From an uncultured Eubacteriales bacterium (lineage in GTDB: Bacteria; Bacillota; Clostridia; Oscillospirales; Acutalibacteraceae), in the NCBI GenBank assembly GCA_900318495.1, contig ONLA01000004.1:1-64000 (forward strand): a DNA stretch of 64,000 nt. Reading direction: 5' to 3'. Position numbers and translations under genes: made by a program. The notes under the pieces were generated by a model. It was not told where the DNA came from and made no database searches. It worked only from the letters and a program-made list of their open reading frames with translations. This document shows, piece after piece, positions 17,071 through 26,207 of the stretch (its first letter is position 1; the number at the start of each line of letters is the position of its first letter).

Positions 17071-18366
17071 ATGATAAAGCGTGTGCTCACTTTTGCCTTG
17101 CTGATAATCACTGCGGTAAGTACGGCGTCTTTTTCCGCAAGCGCTGCCGAAAATATGACGATTGGGGCAAAAAGCGTTTCGGCGCCGGCAAATCCGGGAA
17201 CAGAAGTCAAGGTGCCCGTAAGCTTCAAAAACAACCCGGGCTACGGCTTTGGGTACATTACCGTTACGTGGAATCAGTCTGTTCTTGAACTCACCGGTGT
17301 AAACTACACAAAGCTCGCTCCGGCACAGGCGAGCGCGGCGCCCATAAGCAACAAGGGCTTGTACAAGGTTTCATACGGCGATATGCTCTCGCGCGACAAC
17401 TTTACCGGCAACGGCGAGGCGTTTACCCTTGTGTTCAAAACAACAGCTTCCGCGTCCGCGGGAAAATATAAGATAGAGCTTAAGGAGCCCGAAATTTATG
17501 ACAAGGATATTGTCGAGATAAAGGCAGAGGCGTCGTCTGCGGAGGTCACTCTCACCGGCGGAAGCTCAAACAAGGCTCAGCCGCAGGCAAAGAATGCCGA
17601 AGAGAAGGCGACCGAAAAGGAAACTCAAAAGCCTGCCGGACAGTCAAAGTCAAACGGCGGCTCCAATCAGTCCTCAAAGGAATCCAAGGTAAATATATCG
17701 GTTGACAAGCCTGCCGCCAACGTAAAAACAGGCGACACCGTAAGAATTCCCGTGCGCTTTACCGAGAACACAGGCTACAGCTTCGGAAGCGTAGTAGCCA
17801 ATTGGGACAAATCGGCTCTTGCCTTGACAAAAATCGAATACACCGGTCTCGCGCCAGAGCCTGAACACAATATCCCTGTGGAAAACAACGGAAGCTTTCA
17901 TATTCTTTTCGGCAAAGAAAACGCTACCGAAAACATAACCGGAACAGGCACGGCGTTTACGCTGGTGTTTAAGGTTGCCGACGCGGAAAAGGCAAAAAAC
18001 GCCAAGGTTACCTTTTCCGACCTCGAGCTTTTCACTCACGACCTGAGTGAAGTGAAGGTAGGTTCCGAGGACAGCTCGGTTATCACCGAAGATAAAAAGA
18101 CAGAAAATAAAACTGTCCCGAAAGGCACAGGCGTCAATCCGTCCGCCGGCGGAGCGGCGGAAGATAAATTGTCTGCCGGAAAATCAGGCGGAGCTACTGC
18201 CGATTCAAAATCAGGCGGAAGTCCGGTTATATTCATAATTCTCGGCTTGATTGCGGCGGCTGTAATCGCAATCGCGGTGATAAATTATAACCGCAGGAAA
18301 AACAACGCGGTTGAACCGGAAGAAAAAATTGAATCCGCCGAAAGCTCCGCGGATGAGCAGGAGTAA
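17071..18366 (+). CDS. Surface protein with two cohesin-like domains and a C-terminal membrane anchor
   Basis: A 431-aa exported protein. Residues 1-27 form a signal peptide ending FSASAAEN. Two homologous cohesin-type beta-sandwich domains follow (about 30-160 and 205-330). Each starts with a V.. A..G..V.vPV.F segment and shares GYGFGYITVTW / GYSFGSVVANW, G.Y.. SYGDM-type and GTAFTLVFK-type strands. A Thr/Lys/Gln/Ser-rich linker separates them. A Gly/Ser-rich stalk leads to one membrane helix (IFIILGLIAAAVIAIAVI) and a short acidic, cytoplasmic tail, so the cohesins face outward. A ligand could be dockerin modules, but none is encoded here. Confidence 0.8.
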   Translation: MIKRVLTFALLIITAVSTASFSASAAENMTIGAKSVSAPANPGTEVKVPVSFKNNPGYGFGYITVTWNQSVLELTGVNYTKLAPAQASAAPISNKGLYKVSYGDMLSRDNFTGNGEAFTLVFKTTASASAGKYKIELKEPEIYDKDIVEIKAEASSAEVTLTGGSSNKAQPQAKNAEEKATEKETQKPAGQSKSNGGSNQSSKESKVNISVDKPAANVKTGDTVRIPVRFTENTGYSFGSVVANWDKSALALTKIEYTGLAPEPEHNIPVENNGSFHILFGKENATENITGTGTAFTLVFKVADAEKAKNAKVTFSDLELFTHDLSEVKVGSEDSSVITEDKKTENKTVPKGTGVNPSAGGAAEDKLSAGKSGGATADSKSGGSPVIFIILGLIAAAVIAIAVINYNRRKNNAVEPEEKIESAESSADEQE

Positions 18367-18391
18367 TTAAATTACAATATTATCATAAATA

Positions 18392-18419
18392 TTGACAACC
18401 AAAAAATATATACTATAAT
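18392..18419 (+). promoter_or_regulatory. Promoter of the small lipoprotein gene
   Basis: TTGACA (18392-18397), a 16-bp spacer and TATAAT (18414-18419), about 33 nt upstream of the ATG. Close to consensus. Confidence 0.7.
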
Positions 18420-18451
18420 ATAAAGGAACTAAAAATAACGGAGGAAGTAAT

Positions 18452-18901
18452 ATGAAAAAAATAGCAGCATTCGCTCTTGCAATGGTAATGTGCCTGGCGG
18501 CTTTCGCAGGCTGCGGCGCAAAGGAAGTTAAGCTCAGCGAGGTTATGAACAAGATTAATTCCGAATACAGCCTTTCGCTTAAAAGCATTGACGACCTCAA
18601 TAAGTATTATCAGATAAACAACGACGACGTTAAGCAGTTTGCCGCAGAAATTAATTCCGACACAAACGCTCCTGTAGAGGTTATTTTGGTTGAGGCAAAG
18701 GACAAGAACGCGGCTTCAAACGTTGAAAAGGCTCTGCAAAACCGTCTTAACTCAATCATCAATATGTACGGCAGCTATACTCCCGAAAAGAAGGCAATGG
18801 CTCAGGCTTGCAAGGTAACAAACGAGAATAACTTCTTAACCCTCATTGTTGCCGACGACGCGGACAAAATCCTCAAAACCTTTAACGACAGTATAAAATA
18901 A
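18452..18901 (+). CDS. Small lipoprotein, DUF4358-like
   Basis: A 149-aa exported protein with a lipoprotein signal peptide ending in AAFAGC (lipidated C21). The mature part resembles DUF4358: a helix, then IDDLNKYYQINNDDV, an EVILVEAKDKNAA strand-helix and LTLIVADDADKIL at the end. That domain has no known function. GGAGG precedes the ATG. It has its own promoter and a terminator, so it is probably monocistronic. Confidence 0.75.
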   Translation: MKKIAAFALAMVMCLAAFAGCGAKEVKLSEVMNKINSEYSLSLKSIDDLNKYYQINNDDVKQFAAEINSDTNAPVEVILVEAKDKNAASNVEKALQNRLNSIINMYGSYTPEKKAMAQACKVTNENNFLTLIVADDADKILKTFNDSIK

Positions 18902-18914
18902 TCATATAAAAGCA

Positions 18915-18939
18915 GGGCGGACTTGGTTCGCCCGTTTTT
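18915..18939 (+). terminator. Terminator of the small lipoprotein gene
   Basis: GGGCG (18915-18919) pairs with CGCCC (18929-18933), followed by GTTTTTA. Short stem, so read-through into pcrA is possible. Confidence 0.65.
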
Positions 18940-18966
18940 ATACTATCAAATAATAAGGCGGAACTC

Positions 18967-21207
18967 ATGACACAAAGCGATATTAAACAAAATTTTTCAC
19001 ATATGAATAATATGCAGCAGCAGGCGGTTTTCTCAACCGAGGGTCCGCTGTTGATTTTGGCAGGCGCCGGTTCGGGAAAAACTACCGTGCTGGTAAACCG
19101 TATTGCCTATATTTTGCAGTCCGGGCTGTGCAGACCGTGGAATATTCTTGCCATCACCTTTACAAACAAGGCGGCAGGCGAGCTTAAGGAGCGAATCTGT
19201 AACGCCGTTCCCGAAGGCGGCTCCGACATTTGGGCGGCAACCTTCCACTCAACCTGCGCGCGTATTCTTCGCCGCTACGGCGACAGGCTCGGCTACTCCT
19301 CACACTTTACCGTGTATGCCACAGACGACCAGAAAAAGCTCTGCAAGGATATTGTAAAGCAGCTTAATATTGACGAAAAACAGCTTCCCGTAAAAAACAT
19401 CCTTTCCGAAATTTCCAGGGCAAAGGACAAGATGATTACCCCTCAGGAAATGCTTAAAAACGCGGAGTATGATTACCGCAAGGTTTCAATAGCAAAGGTT
19501 TACGAGGTGTATCAGGCAAGGCTGAAAACCGCCGACGCTATGGATTTTGACGACCTTCTCTGCAAGACTGTTGAGCTGTTTGAGCAGGAGCCGGAAATTT
19601 TAGGCTATTACCAAAACCAGTTTAAATACATTATGGTTGACGAGTACCAGGACACAAACAAGGTTCAGTACCGTTTTATCGCTATGCTCGCCGAAAAATA
19701 CGGAAACATCTGCGTAGTCGGCGACGACGACCAGAGTATCTATAAATTCCGCGGAGCTACAATCGAAAACATTCTTTCCTTTGAAAACACCTTCAAAGGC
19801 GCAAAAATTATACGCCTCGAGCAAAATTACCGCAGTACTCAGAATATTTTGGACGCCGCGAACGCAGTAATCGCCAACAACACCGTCCGCAAGGGAAAGA
19901 CGCTTTGGACGCAAAACCCGAAGGGCGAAAAAATTGAGCTTCACACAGCGGACGACGAGCGCGACGAGGCAAGATTTATCGCGAAAACCATTATGGACGG
20001 AGTATCAGACGGCAGAAAATATTCCGATTACGCTGTGCTTTACCGCACAAACGCCCAGTCGAACGCGGTTGAGCAGGCGCTGTCGCGCAGCGGAATTCCG
20101 CACCGCATTATCGGCGGACACCGCTTTTATGACCGCGAGGAAATCCGCGACATGATAGCATATTTGCAGGTTATCAACAATCCGCACGACGACGTAAGAC
20201 TTTCGCGCATCATCAACGTGCCCAAGCGCTCAATAGGCGCGCGCACCGTATCTGTTGCCGCCGATATAGCCGCGGGTCTGGGCGAAAGCATTTACTCCGT
20301 AATCAAGGACGCAGACAGCTATCCGCAGCTTTCACGCGCGGCTTCAAAGCTTAAAGCTTTTGTTAATCTTATAGACGGGCTGATTGAGGCTGAACAAAGC
20401 GGAGATTATTCTTTGACAGAATTATATAATCTCGTTTTAGAGCATACTAATTACGAAGCCTATCTTAGAAATGAAAAGGAAAACGCCGATGTCCGCATCG
20501 AAAACATCGAAGAGCTTTCATCTAATATCATCAAGTTCGAGGATGACTATGAGGAAGAAGCCGACCTTTCGTCATTTCTTGAGGAAATCTCGCTGATGAC
20601 CGACATCGACAATTACGACGCCGGCGCAGACACCTGTGTTATGATGACGCTTCACAGCGCCAAGGGTCTTGAGTTTCCGGTTGTGTTTATCACAGGTATG
20701 GAGGACGGGCTTTTTCCGTCAATTGCCTCGATGATGAACCCGGACGAAATCAACGAGGAACGCCGCCTTGCCTATGTGGGAATCACAAGGGCAAAGCAAA
20801 AGCTGTATCTTACAAAAACAAAGTCACGTATGCTTTTCGGCTCAACAACCTACAATAAAGAATCACGTTTTGTGAGCGAAATCCCCGGCGAGCTTCTTGA
20901 AAAAACCGGTGACGAACGCAAGGCAAACGCTTTTTCAAGCGGTTTTGCCGCCGTTACGGGTAACATTTCAGTTTCGCAGGGCGCACAGCCGCGCGGCGGA
21001 GCAGGCAGGTTTAACGCTTATCAAAAGCCTCCGGTAAAATCGGGCGTTACATACAATGTGGGCGAAATGGTGCTCCACAAGGTATTCGGCAGGGGAATGA
21101 TAATGAGCACAACAAAAATGGGCAATGATACCCTGCTTGAAATTGCCTTTGACAAGGCCGGAACAAAAAAACTGATGGCTAATTTCTGTAAGATGGAAAA
21201 AATCTAA
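18967..21207 (+). CDS. pcrA: ATP-dependent DNA helicase PcrA/UvrD
   Basis: 3'-5' superfamily 1A helicase for nucleotide-excision repair, rolling-circle replication and displacement of RecA or stalled polymerase. The 746-aa protein has QQAVFSTEGPLLILAGAGSG (Q-motif and Walker A, GAGSGKT at 33-39), motif II DEYQDTN, motif III VGDDDQSIYKFRGA, motif IV EQNYRS, motif V LHSAKGLEF and motif VI YVGITRAK. A C-terminal Tudor-like GEMVLHKVFGRGMI segment contacts RNA polymerase in known PcrA. Full length. Confidence 0.97.
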   Translation: MTQSDIKQNFSHMNNMQQQAVFSTEGPLLILAGAGSGKTTVLVNRIAYILQSGLCRPWNILAITFTNKAAGELKERICNAVPEGGSDIWAATFHSTCARILRRYGDRLGYSSHFTVYATDDQKKLCKDIVKQLNIDEKQLPVKNILSEISRAKDKMITPQEMLKNAEYDYRKVSIAKVYEVYQARLKTADAMDFDDLLCKTVELFEQEPEILGYYQNQFKYIMVDEYQDTNKVQYRFIAMLAEKYGNICVVGDDDQSIYKFRGATIENILSFENTFKGAKIIRLEQNYRSTQNILDAANAVIANNTVRKGKTLWTQNPKGEKIELHTADDERDEARFIAKTIMDGVSDGRKYSDYAVLYRTNAQSNAVEQALSRSGIPHRIIGGHRFYDREEIRDMIAYLQVINNPHDDVRLSRIINVPKRSIGARTVSVAADIAAGLGESIYSVIKDADSYPQLSRAASKLKAFVNLIDGLIEAEQSGDYSLTELYNLVLEHTNYEAYLRNEKENADVRIENIEELSSNIIKFEDDYEEEADLSSFLEEISLMTDIDNYDAGADTCVMMTLHSAKGLEFPVVFITGMEDGLFPSIASMMNPDEINEERRLAYVGITRAKQKLYLTKTKSRMLFGSTTYNKESRFVSEIPGELLEKTGDERKANAFSSGFAAVTGNISVSQGAQPRGGAGRFNAYQKPPVKSGVTYNVGEMVLHKVFGRGMIMSTTKMGNDTLLEIAFDKAGTKKLMANFCKMEKI

Positions 21208-21231
21208 GTAAACTCGAAAGAGGTGATTAAG

Positions 21232-22449
21232 TTGTTGAAAACCTTAAAAATCACGCTTTGCGTACTGTTGACGCTGATAACAGCGGGAACCGTATTTTCA
21301 GGCTGCGGCAGGGACAAACAGTCCTCTGCTACCGAAACAAAGCCTGCAGCCACCGAAAAACCTACCGTACAGCCGACAACAGCCGCGCCGGTTACCGTTC
21401 CCTCAACAGGAGACAGCTCCGGCGAAAGACAGCGCAGATACAATTTTTTGGCAATTAAGCAAAAATCAGACTCTATCTACACCAAGCTCGACGATATAAT
21501 CACCGAGAATAATTTTCAGGGTTCGGTTTATCTTAAGCTCGGCAACGACCTTGAGTTTAACAAGTGCACAGGCTCGTCCGACGAATTTCAGCGCAAGAAA
21601 AACTCGCTTCACACAAGCTTTTACACCGGCGCTCTTACTCAGCATATTACCGCCGCGGCAGCGCTCAAGCTAAACGAGGAAAAAAAGCTCAGTCTCGGGG
21701 ACAAGCTTGAAAAGTATTTTCCGGATTGTTCCTACGGCGGCAAAGTCACCGTCAGACATCTGCTCACCATGACCGCGCCGATTCCGGGCTACACCAAAAA
21801 AACAGGCGGAAAAACCGTGCTGGCGGACGGTCTTGACAAAAAGATTACTAAGGATAATTCCGAGGAAAAAAATAAAGCCGAAATAGAAAAGTGGATTCTT
21901 TCGCAAAAGCTTAAGGGGAAATCGGGGGAGAAGTACAGTTATTCCGACAGCTGCTACTTCCTGCTCGGAAAAATTATCGAAAAGGCAGCCGGCACAAGCT
22001 ACACCTCTTATATCAGCGAAAACATCCTAAAGCCGCTCGGTATGAACAGCTCGGGCTTTAAGGCTCCAAGCGCGCTCGCTTCGCCTTACGACGACACTGA
22101 CAAAAAAGACAACAAGCTGTTTTTCAGCGGAGTCGGTTTTTCGTCATTTGGATTTATCTCGAATGTTTCCGACACAATCCGTTACATCGAGGGAATCTTC
22201 GACGAAAGTGTAATCAACAGCGATTCTCTGCTTGCTATGCACACAGCCTTCAAGGGAGGCTACGGCTACGGAGTAAAAATTGACGGCGACAGAATTTCGA
22301 TAAGCTCAAAGCTCGGTGCCTACAGCGCGAAAATCACATATTCAACCGACGAAACCGAGCTTTACGTTGCCTACAGCAACTACGCAAGCTCCGATTCGTC
22401 AAAGCTTAACGATTTGTTCAAGGATTATCTTAAAGAGTTTTGTCTATAA
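21232..22449 (+). CDS. Lipoprotein with class C beta-lactamase/DD-peptidase fold, catalytic residues lost
   Basis: A 405-aa lipoprotein (lipobox TVFSGC, Cys about 25), followed by a Thr/Pro/Ala linker and a serine beta-lactamase-like domain from about residue 70. The family's G-S-x-x-K is GALTQ here (about 133-137): Ser is Ala and Lys is Gln. The Tyr-x-Asn motif is YSD, and the H-x-G/K-T-G segment is unrecognisable, while the surroundings are well conserved (ITAAAALKLNEEKKLSLGDK, SCYFLLGKIIEKAAG, KPLGMNSSGF). It is therefore probably a non-enzymatic wall-binding protein. Start: AGAGGTG (21219-21225) spaces well to TTG 21232; the GTG at 21223 overlaps that site. Confidence 0.78.
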   Translation: MLKTLKITLCVLLTLITAGTVFSGCGRDKQSSATETKPAATEKPTVQPTTAAPVTVPSTGDSSGERQRRYNFLAIKQKSDSIYTKLDDIITENNFQGSVYLKLGNDLEFNKCTGSSDEFQRKKNSLHTSFYTGALTQHITAAAALKLNEEKKLSLGDKLEKYFPDCSYGGKVTVRHLLTMTAPIPGYTKKTGGKTVLADGLDKKITKDNSEEKNKAEIEKWILSQKLKGKSGEKYSYSDSCYFLLGKIIEKAAGTSYTSYISENILKPLGMNSSGFKAPSALASPYDDTDKKDNKLFFSGVGFSSFGFISNVSDTIRYIEGIFDESVINSDSLLAMHTAFKGGYGYGVKIDGDRISISSKLGAYSAKITYSTDETELYVAYSNYASSDSSKLNDLFKDYLKEFCL

Positions 22450-22467
22450 AAATATCACCATAAAACG

Positions 22468-22523
22468 AAACCTCCATAAAATGTATTGTACAGTGTAATT
22501 CTGTAAATACTTAATGGAGGTTT
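22468..22523 (+). promoter_or_regulatory. Inverted repeat covering the ribosome site of the next gene
   Basis: AAACCTCCAT (22468-22477) is perfectly complementary to ATGGAGGTTT (22514-22523), with 36 nt between. The right arm contains the GGAGG of the gene at 22528 and runs into T7. It could end transcription from upstream or, in a longer transcript, hide the ribosome site. Confidence 0.5.
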
Positions 22524-22527
22524 TTTT

Positions 22528-23370
22528 ATGCCGGATGTTAATTTGGAAACAAATGTCAATCCCGAAGAAGAACTGAAAAATCCCGCTCAGGAATTTGAGC
22601 CTGTCTGCGTTGATGTGCCGCGCATTTATGACAGCTGCGGCGCAAAGGATTGTTTAAGGGATTTAACGGTGTTTTTTACCGCTGAAAACCGGGCGTTAAT
22701 CGACGCCGCTACTTCCGTTCGAGTCAATAAAATCAGCGTCATAACCGCAACGGTGGACGTTGATTCCGTAGCCTTCCACCGCGGCTACTACGCAGTGGAT
22801 ATTATCTATTATTTTAACGTTTGCTGCGAGGTTTATTCCGGAGCCGCAAACATTCCCGCCTCGGTAAACGGACTTGCCACCAGCACAAAGCGCGTTGTGC
22901 TTTACGGCAGCGACGCGTGCGTTAAGGTGTTCTCGAGCGACACCGAGCCCGAAATCGACACCTCCGAGCTTGATTGCTGCAACGGCTACCCTGTAACTAT
23001 GCCGCGCGCCACGGTTCAGGTTTCAAGCCCGATGGCTTTGGCTTCTACGCTCACAGCGGTGACGTTGCCTGTTATTCTGCCCTTTGTGCCCGAAAACATT
23101 ACTGAATTCTTCGGAGCAGACTTAGTCGCGCCCGAAACCCAGCAGGTGCAGGTTACAATCGGCGTTTTCACAATTGCCCAGCTTTCCCGAAACGTCCAGC
23201 TTATGATGCCGTCATACGATTTTTGTGTTCCGCGCAAGGAATGTGACAGCCGTACCGACGACCCGTGCGAGGCGTTCAGCAAAATTGACTTTCCTGCCGA
23301 TTCGTTTTTTCCGCCCAGCTCAATCGACAGCGATTCGGACGCCGCTCCGTTTGACTGCCACTGCCGCTGA
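22528..23370 (+). CDS. Conserved clostridial protein of unknown function
   Basis: A 280-aa soluble, cysteine-containing protein without signal peptide or membrane helix. Visible landmarks are VPRIYDSCGAKDCLRDL near residue 30, a central VAFHRGYYAVDIIYYFNV strand pair, VVLYGSDACVKVF, and a C-terminal PSYDFCVPRKECD followed by CEAFSKIDFPADSFFPP. From memory, this pattern recurs in hypothetical proteins of many Clostridia; I know no function. GGAGG sits 7 nt before the ATG but lies inside an inverted repeat. Monocistronic with a strong terminator. Confidence 0.7.
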   Translation: MPDVNLETNVNPEEELKNPAQEFEPVCVDVPRIYDSCGAKDCLRDLTVFFTAENRALIDAATSVRVNKISVITATVDVDSVAFHRGYYAVDIIYYFNVCCEVYSGAANIPASVNGLATSTKRVVLYGSDACVKVFSSDTEPEIDTSELDCCNGYPVTMPRATVQVSSPMALASTLTAVTLPVILPFVPENITEFFGADLVAPETQQVQVTIGVFTIAQLSRNVQLMMPSYDFCVPRKECDSRTDDPCEAFSKIDFPADSFFPPSSIDSDSDAAPFDCHCR

Positions 23371-23387
23371 GGTTATCCGTACAAAAC

Positions 23388-23414
23388 AAGGCTGCCTGCG
23401 ACGGCAGCCTTTTG
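23388..23414 (+). terminator. Terminator after the 280-aa protein gene
   Basis: AAGGCTGCC (23388-23396) pairs with GGCAGCCTT (23403-23411), followed by TT. Only a short T-tract, but a very stable stem. Confidence 0.75.
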
Positions 23415-23441
23415 CGCGTTGATTATACCGCGTTGATTATA

Positions 23442-24008
23442 CTATGTAAAATCCCAGGGGGTAATCTCGTCCTTATTTACCATAAACGCGTTTTTGGCGA
23501 TTTCAGCCATTGGAGTATCGCTAAAGCTGTCCGAATAAAATTCCTCAACACAGGTGTTTCCGAACATCTCTTTGAACCGTCTCACTTTTTCCTTACCGTG
23601 ACAGTTTATTCCGCTGTACACTCCTGTATTTTTATTAACATTTGAGGCAATCAGATACTTCAGTCCGAGCTTTTCGCAAACAGGTGAAAGCAAGAATTCA
23701 GGAGAGGCTGAAATTATAACGTCGTCATTTTGCTTTTGCTTTAAGTAAAAGGGTTTAATCCTGTCGAAGTTAGCCTTCCAAAAATCTTCAACCTCGCCGT
23801 CAATATCCTTAACACAGGTTAAAAACCGAAACATTGTCTGCTTAAATTCGGTTTTGCTGCCTTTTTTAAATACATAGAACTTAAAAAAAGCCGATACAAG
23901 CGACGGGACTTTTAAAATAATTTTCGGACGGCGTTTAAGCTCAAACGCGTAAAACCGGGCGGTAGAGTCGCCGTAAAATATCGTATTGTCAAAGTCGTAA
24001 GCGTTCAT
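23442..24008 (-). CDS. HAD-superfamily hydrolase, subfamily IB (SerB-like phosphatase)
   Basis: A 188-aa cytoplasmic phosphatase of the HAD-IB group. Motif I is YDFDNTIFYGDS with the nucleophile at D5 and the general acid at D7. Motif II is IISASPEFLLSP (Ser), motif III the lysine in GKEKVRRFKE and motif IV SDSFSDTPM. An all-helical cap lies between motifs I and II. Substrate is unknown: phosphoserine phosphatases and phosphatidylglycerophosphatase-like enzymes share this shape. The ribosome site is weak (GAAG). It faces the DUF5685 gene with 150 bp between. Confidence 0.85.
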   Translation of the reverse strand: MNAYDFDNTIFYGDSTARFYAFELKRRPKIILKVPSLVSAFFKFYVFKKGSKTEFKQTMFRFLTCVKDIDGEVEDFWKANFDRIKPFYLKQKQNDDVIISASPEFLLSPVCEKLGLKYLIASNVNKNTGVYSGINCHGKEKVRRFKEMFGNTCVEEFYSDSFSDTPMAEIAKNAFMVNKDEITPWDFT

Positions 24009-24101
24009 ATCTTCATACCCTTGATTTCAATGATAAAACATATGTTATCACAGGAAAAATACAAAATAATTCCGAATAAGAAAAAGTGTTAATTAAAACT
24101 A

Positions 24102-24130
24102 TTGCAAAATTGTAAGAATTATATTATAAT
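24102..24130 (+). promoter_or_regulatory. Promoter of the DUF5685-DnaJ operon
   Basis: TTGCAA (24102-24107), a 17-bp spacer and TATAAT (24125-24130), about 30 nt upstream of the GTG start. Confidence 0.7.
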
Positions 24131-24160
24131 GAAAAAGAATATAGTACAAGGGGTAGTTTT

Positions 24161-25024
24161 GTGTTTGGATATTTGCAGATACAAAAGAGCGAACTGCTTG
24201 TTCGTGAATACGACGCATACAAGTCTGTTTACTGCGGCTTGTGCAGGCAAATGGGCAGGGACTATTCCTTTTTAACAAGGCTGAGCCTCAGCTATGACTG
24301 CACGTTTTACGCAATGCTTTTAATGTCGCTTTACCGAAGCTGTTCGGGCTTTGACAACGGAAGGTGCAGGTTTAATCCGCTGAAAAAATGCAGTTATGCT
24401 CATTGTGAGGACAAAAGTCTCAGCAAGGCGTCGGCGTTTTCCGTTATCTCGGTATATTATAAACTGATTGACGATATCCAAGACAGTAAATTCTTTAAAA
24501 GAATTATTGTTCGTATTATCAAGCCGTTTTTTTCACACTGGCACAAAAAAGCAAAAAAAAATTACCCTGAGCTTGAAGCCTGTGTTGAAAAAATGATGCG
24601 GATGCAAAACGAAGCTGAACAATGCGAAAGCCCTTCAATCGACGCGGCGGCTCATCCCACGGCGGTAATGCTGTCAGGCGTGCTTATGCTTGAAGCAAAG
24701 GACGAAATCACCAAGCGTGTTTTGGGTGAATTCGGTTATCATATAGGAAGATGGATTTATCTTATCGACGCCGCGGACGATTATGAAAAGGACATAAAAA
24801 ACGGAGGCTTTAATCCGTTCGCGTCAGCGGAGGCACAGAACGTTAAGGAAACAATGAACAACACGCTTAATCAGTGTTTGGCACGCGCGTATGACGCGTA
24901 TCAGCTTTTAAATATAAAGGATTTCAAGGGTATACTTGATAATATGATGCTGTACGGCTTTCCGTCAAAGCAGAACGCCGTAATTTTCGGACAGCAGGAG
25001 GTAAAAAATGACAGATCCGTATGA
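24161..25024 (+). CDS. DUF5685 family protein
   Basis: A 287-aa helical protein of the DUF5685 family, function unknown. It starts [20 protein letters not shown] at GTG 24161 behind AAGGGGTAG. Cysteines in YCGLCRQMG and in the [14 protein letters not shown] segment look like a metal site. The later ELGE.. [23 protein letters not shown] segment, Asp/Glu-rich on a helix, resembles the metal-binding face of helical prenyl-synthase-like folds. The end overlaps the DnaJ-domain gene by 17 bp, so the two are translated together. Confidence 0.8.
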   Translation: MFGYLQIQKSELLVREYDAYKSVYCGLCRQMGRDYSFLTRLSLSYDCTFYAMLLMSLYRSCSGFDNGRCRFNPLKKCSYAHCEDKSLSKASAFSVISVYYKLIDDIQDSKFFKRIIVRIIKPFFSHWHKKAKKNYPELEACVEKMMRMQNEAEQCESPSIDAAAHPTAVMLSGVLMLEAKDEITKRVLGEFGYHIGRWIYLIDAADDYEKDIKNGGFNPFASAEAQNVKETMNNTLNQCLARAYDAYQLLNIKDFKGILDNMMLYGFPSKQNAVIFGQQEVKNDRSV

Positions 25025-25625
25025 GGTGCTCGGAGTTTCGCCGGGCGCGAGTGACGACGAGATAAAAAAAGCGTACCGCGAGCTCGCAAAAAAATATCAT
25101 CCCGATAATTATGCCGACAGTCCGCTTGCGGACGTTGCCGAGCAAAAGATGAAGGAAGTCAACGAGGCGTATGACGAAATTAACCGTATGCGCCAAAAGG
25201 GAAAGGGCACAGGCTCAACCGCTTCTTCATCCTATTCGGGGTACAGCGGCGGTTCGTCAAGCTCACAGTTTTACAGCGTAAGAATTTATATTCAGCGCAA
25301 TATGATATCCGAAGCCGAACAAATACTTGACAATGTTACTGCAGGCAGCCGCACTGCCGAGTGGTACTACCTCAAGGGAATGTGCGCGTACCGCAAGGGC
25401 TGGAGCGATGAAGCAAACCGTTATTTCCGTGAAGCCTGTGAAAGGGATCCCGGAAATCAGGAGTACCGCGCGGCGCTCAACAATATGAACGCGCAGCGCA
25501 GCTATAACTACGGCGGCTATAACACCGGCGGAGCTGTGGGCAATTCAAGCTGCGGCTGCTGCGACATCTGCGCCGCGATGATGTGCTATGACTGCCTTTG
25601 CAGCTGTTGCAGAGGTAGCTGCTGA
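25008..25625 (+). CDS. J-domain protein with a cysteine-rich tail
   Basis: A 205-aa protein. Residues 3-65 form a J domain with the HPD motif in KKYHPDNY, which stimulates DnaK-type ATPases. A Ser/Gly/Tyr-rich linker follows, then a TPR-like helix pair ([11 protein letters not shown] and [16 protein letters not shown]), and a tail with ten cysteines in 26 residues ([20 protein letters not shown]). It is not the housekeeping DnaJ: there is no G/F region or CxxCxGxG zinc domain. Coupled to the DUF5685 gene upstream and the membrane protein gene downstream. Confidence 0.88.
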   Translation: MTDPYEVLGVSPGASDDEIKKAYRELAKKYHPDNYADSPLADVAEQKMKEVNEAYDEINRMRQKGKGTGSTASSSYSGYSGGSSSSQFYSVRIYIQRNMISEAEQILDNVTAGSRTAEWYYLKGMCAYRKGWSDEANRYFREACERDPGNQEYRAALNNMNAQRSYNYGGYNTGGAVGNSSCGCCDICAAMMCYDCLCSCCRGSC

Positions 25626-26176
25626 TGAAATCGGGAATCAGTAAAAAAACCTTCCGCCTTGTGTTTTGCGCGGTAATTGCCGCGCTTGAGACGGTGCTTA
25701 TGCTAATAACAGGCATCGTTCCCGTTGGAACCTACGCGTTTCCGTGCTTTGCCGGCGCGCTTACCCTCGCCGTTGTCATCGAATACAAGTGGAAATGGGC
25801 GTTGGGTGTTTTCGCGGTGGCGGCGCTGCTTTCGGCGCTTTTTGCCGCCGACAAGGAAGCGGTTCTCTATTTCATAATAATATTCGGTTATTATCCGATA
25901 CTCAAAAACCCGGTGGAAAGCAAAATAAAGAACAAAATTGTTCAGTATGCGGTGAAGTTCGCTGTGTTTAACGCAGCGGCGGTTTCATCCTTCTTCATAG
26001 CCGTGCGGCTTTTGTCCGTAAAGCCCGAGGAATTTACGCTTTTCGGCGTATATATGCCGTTATTGTTCCTCGCTTTGGGAAACGTGTTTTTCTTTCTTTA
26101 CGATACCGCGCTCACCTTGTTTGTCGGTATTTATGTAAGAAATCTGCGGACAAAGCTGTTTGGCAGCTTTAAATAA
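25625..26176 (+). CDS. Polytopic membrane protein of unknown function
   Basis: A 183-aa protein with five or six membrane helices and few charged residues within them. The start ATG shares one base with the stop of the J-domain gene (TGATG), so it is the third gene of that operon. The layout (AVIAALETVLMLITGIVPVG, KWKWALGVFAVAALLSALFA) is reminiscent of the substrate-binding S components of ECF vitamin transporters, but no binding motif is clear and the assignment is only a suggestion. Confidence 0.7.
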   Translation: MKSGISKKTFRLVFCAVIAALETVLMLITGIVPVGTYAFPCFAGALTLAVVIEYKWKWALGVFAVAALLSALFAADKEAVLYFIIIFGYYPILKNPVESKIKNKIVQYAVKFAVFNAAAVSSFFIAVRLLSVKPEEFTLFGVYMPLLFLALGNVFFFLYDTALTLFVGIYVRNLRTKLFGSFK

Positions 26177-26207
26177 AGCTTTGATAAAATACAGGAGTGT
26201 GATATTT

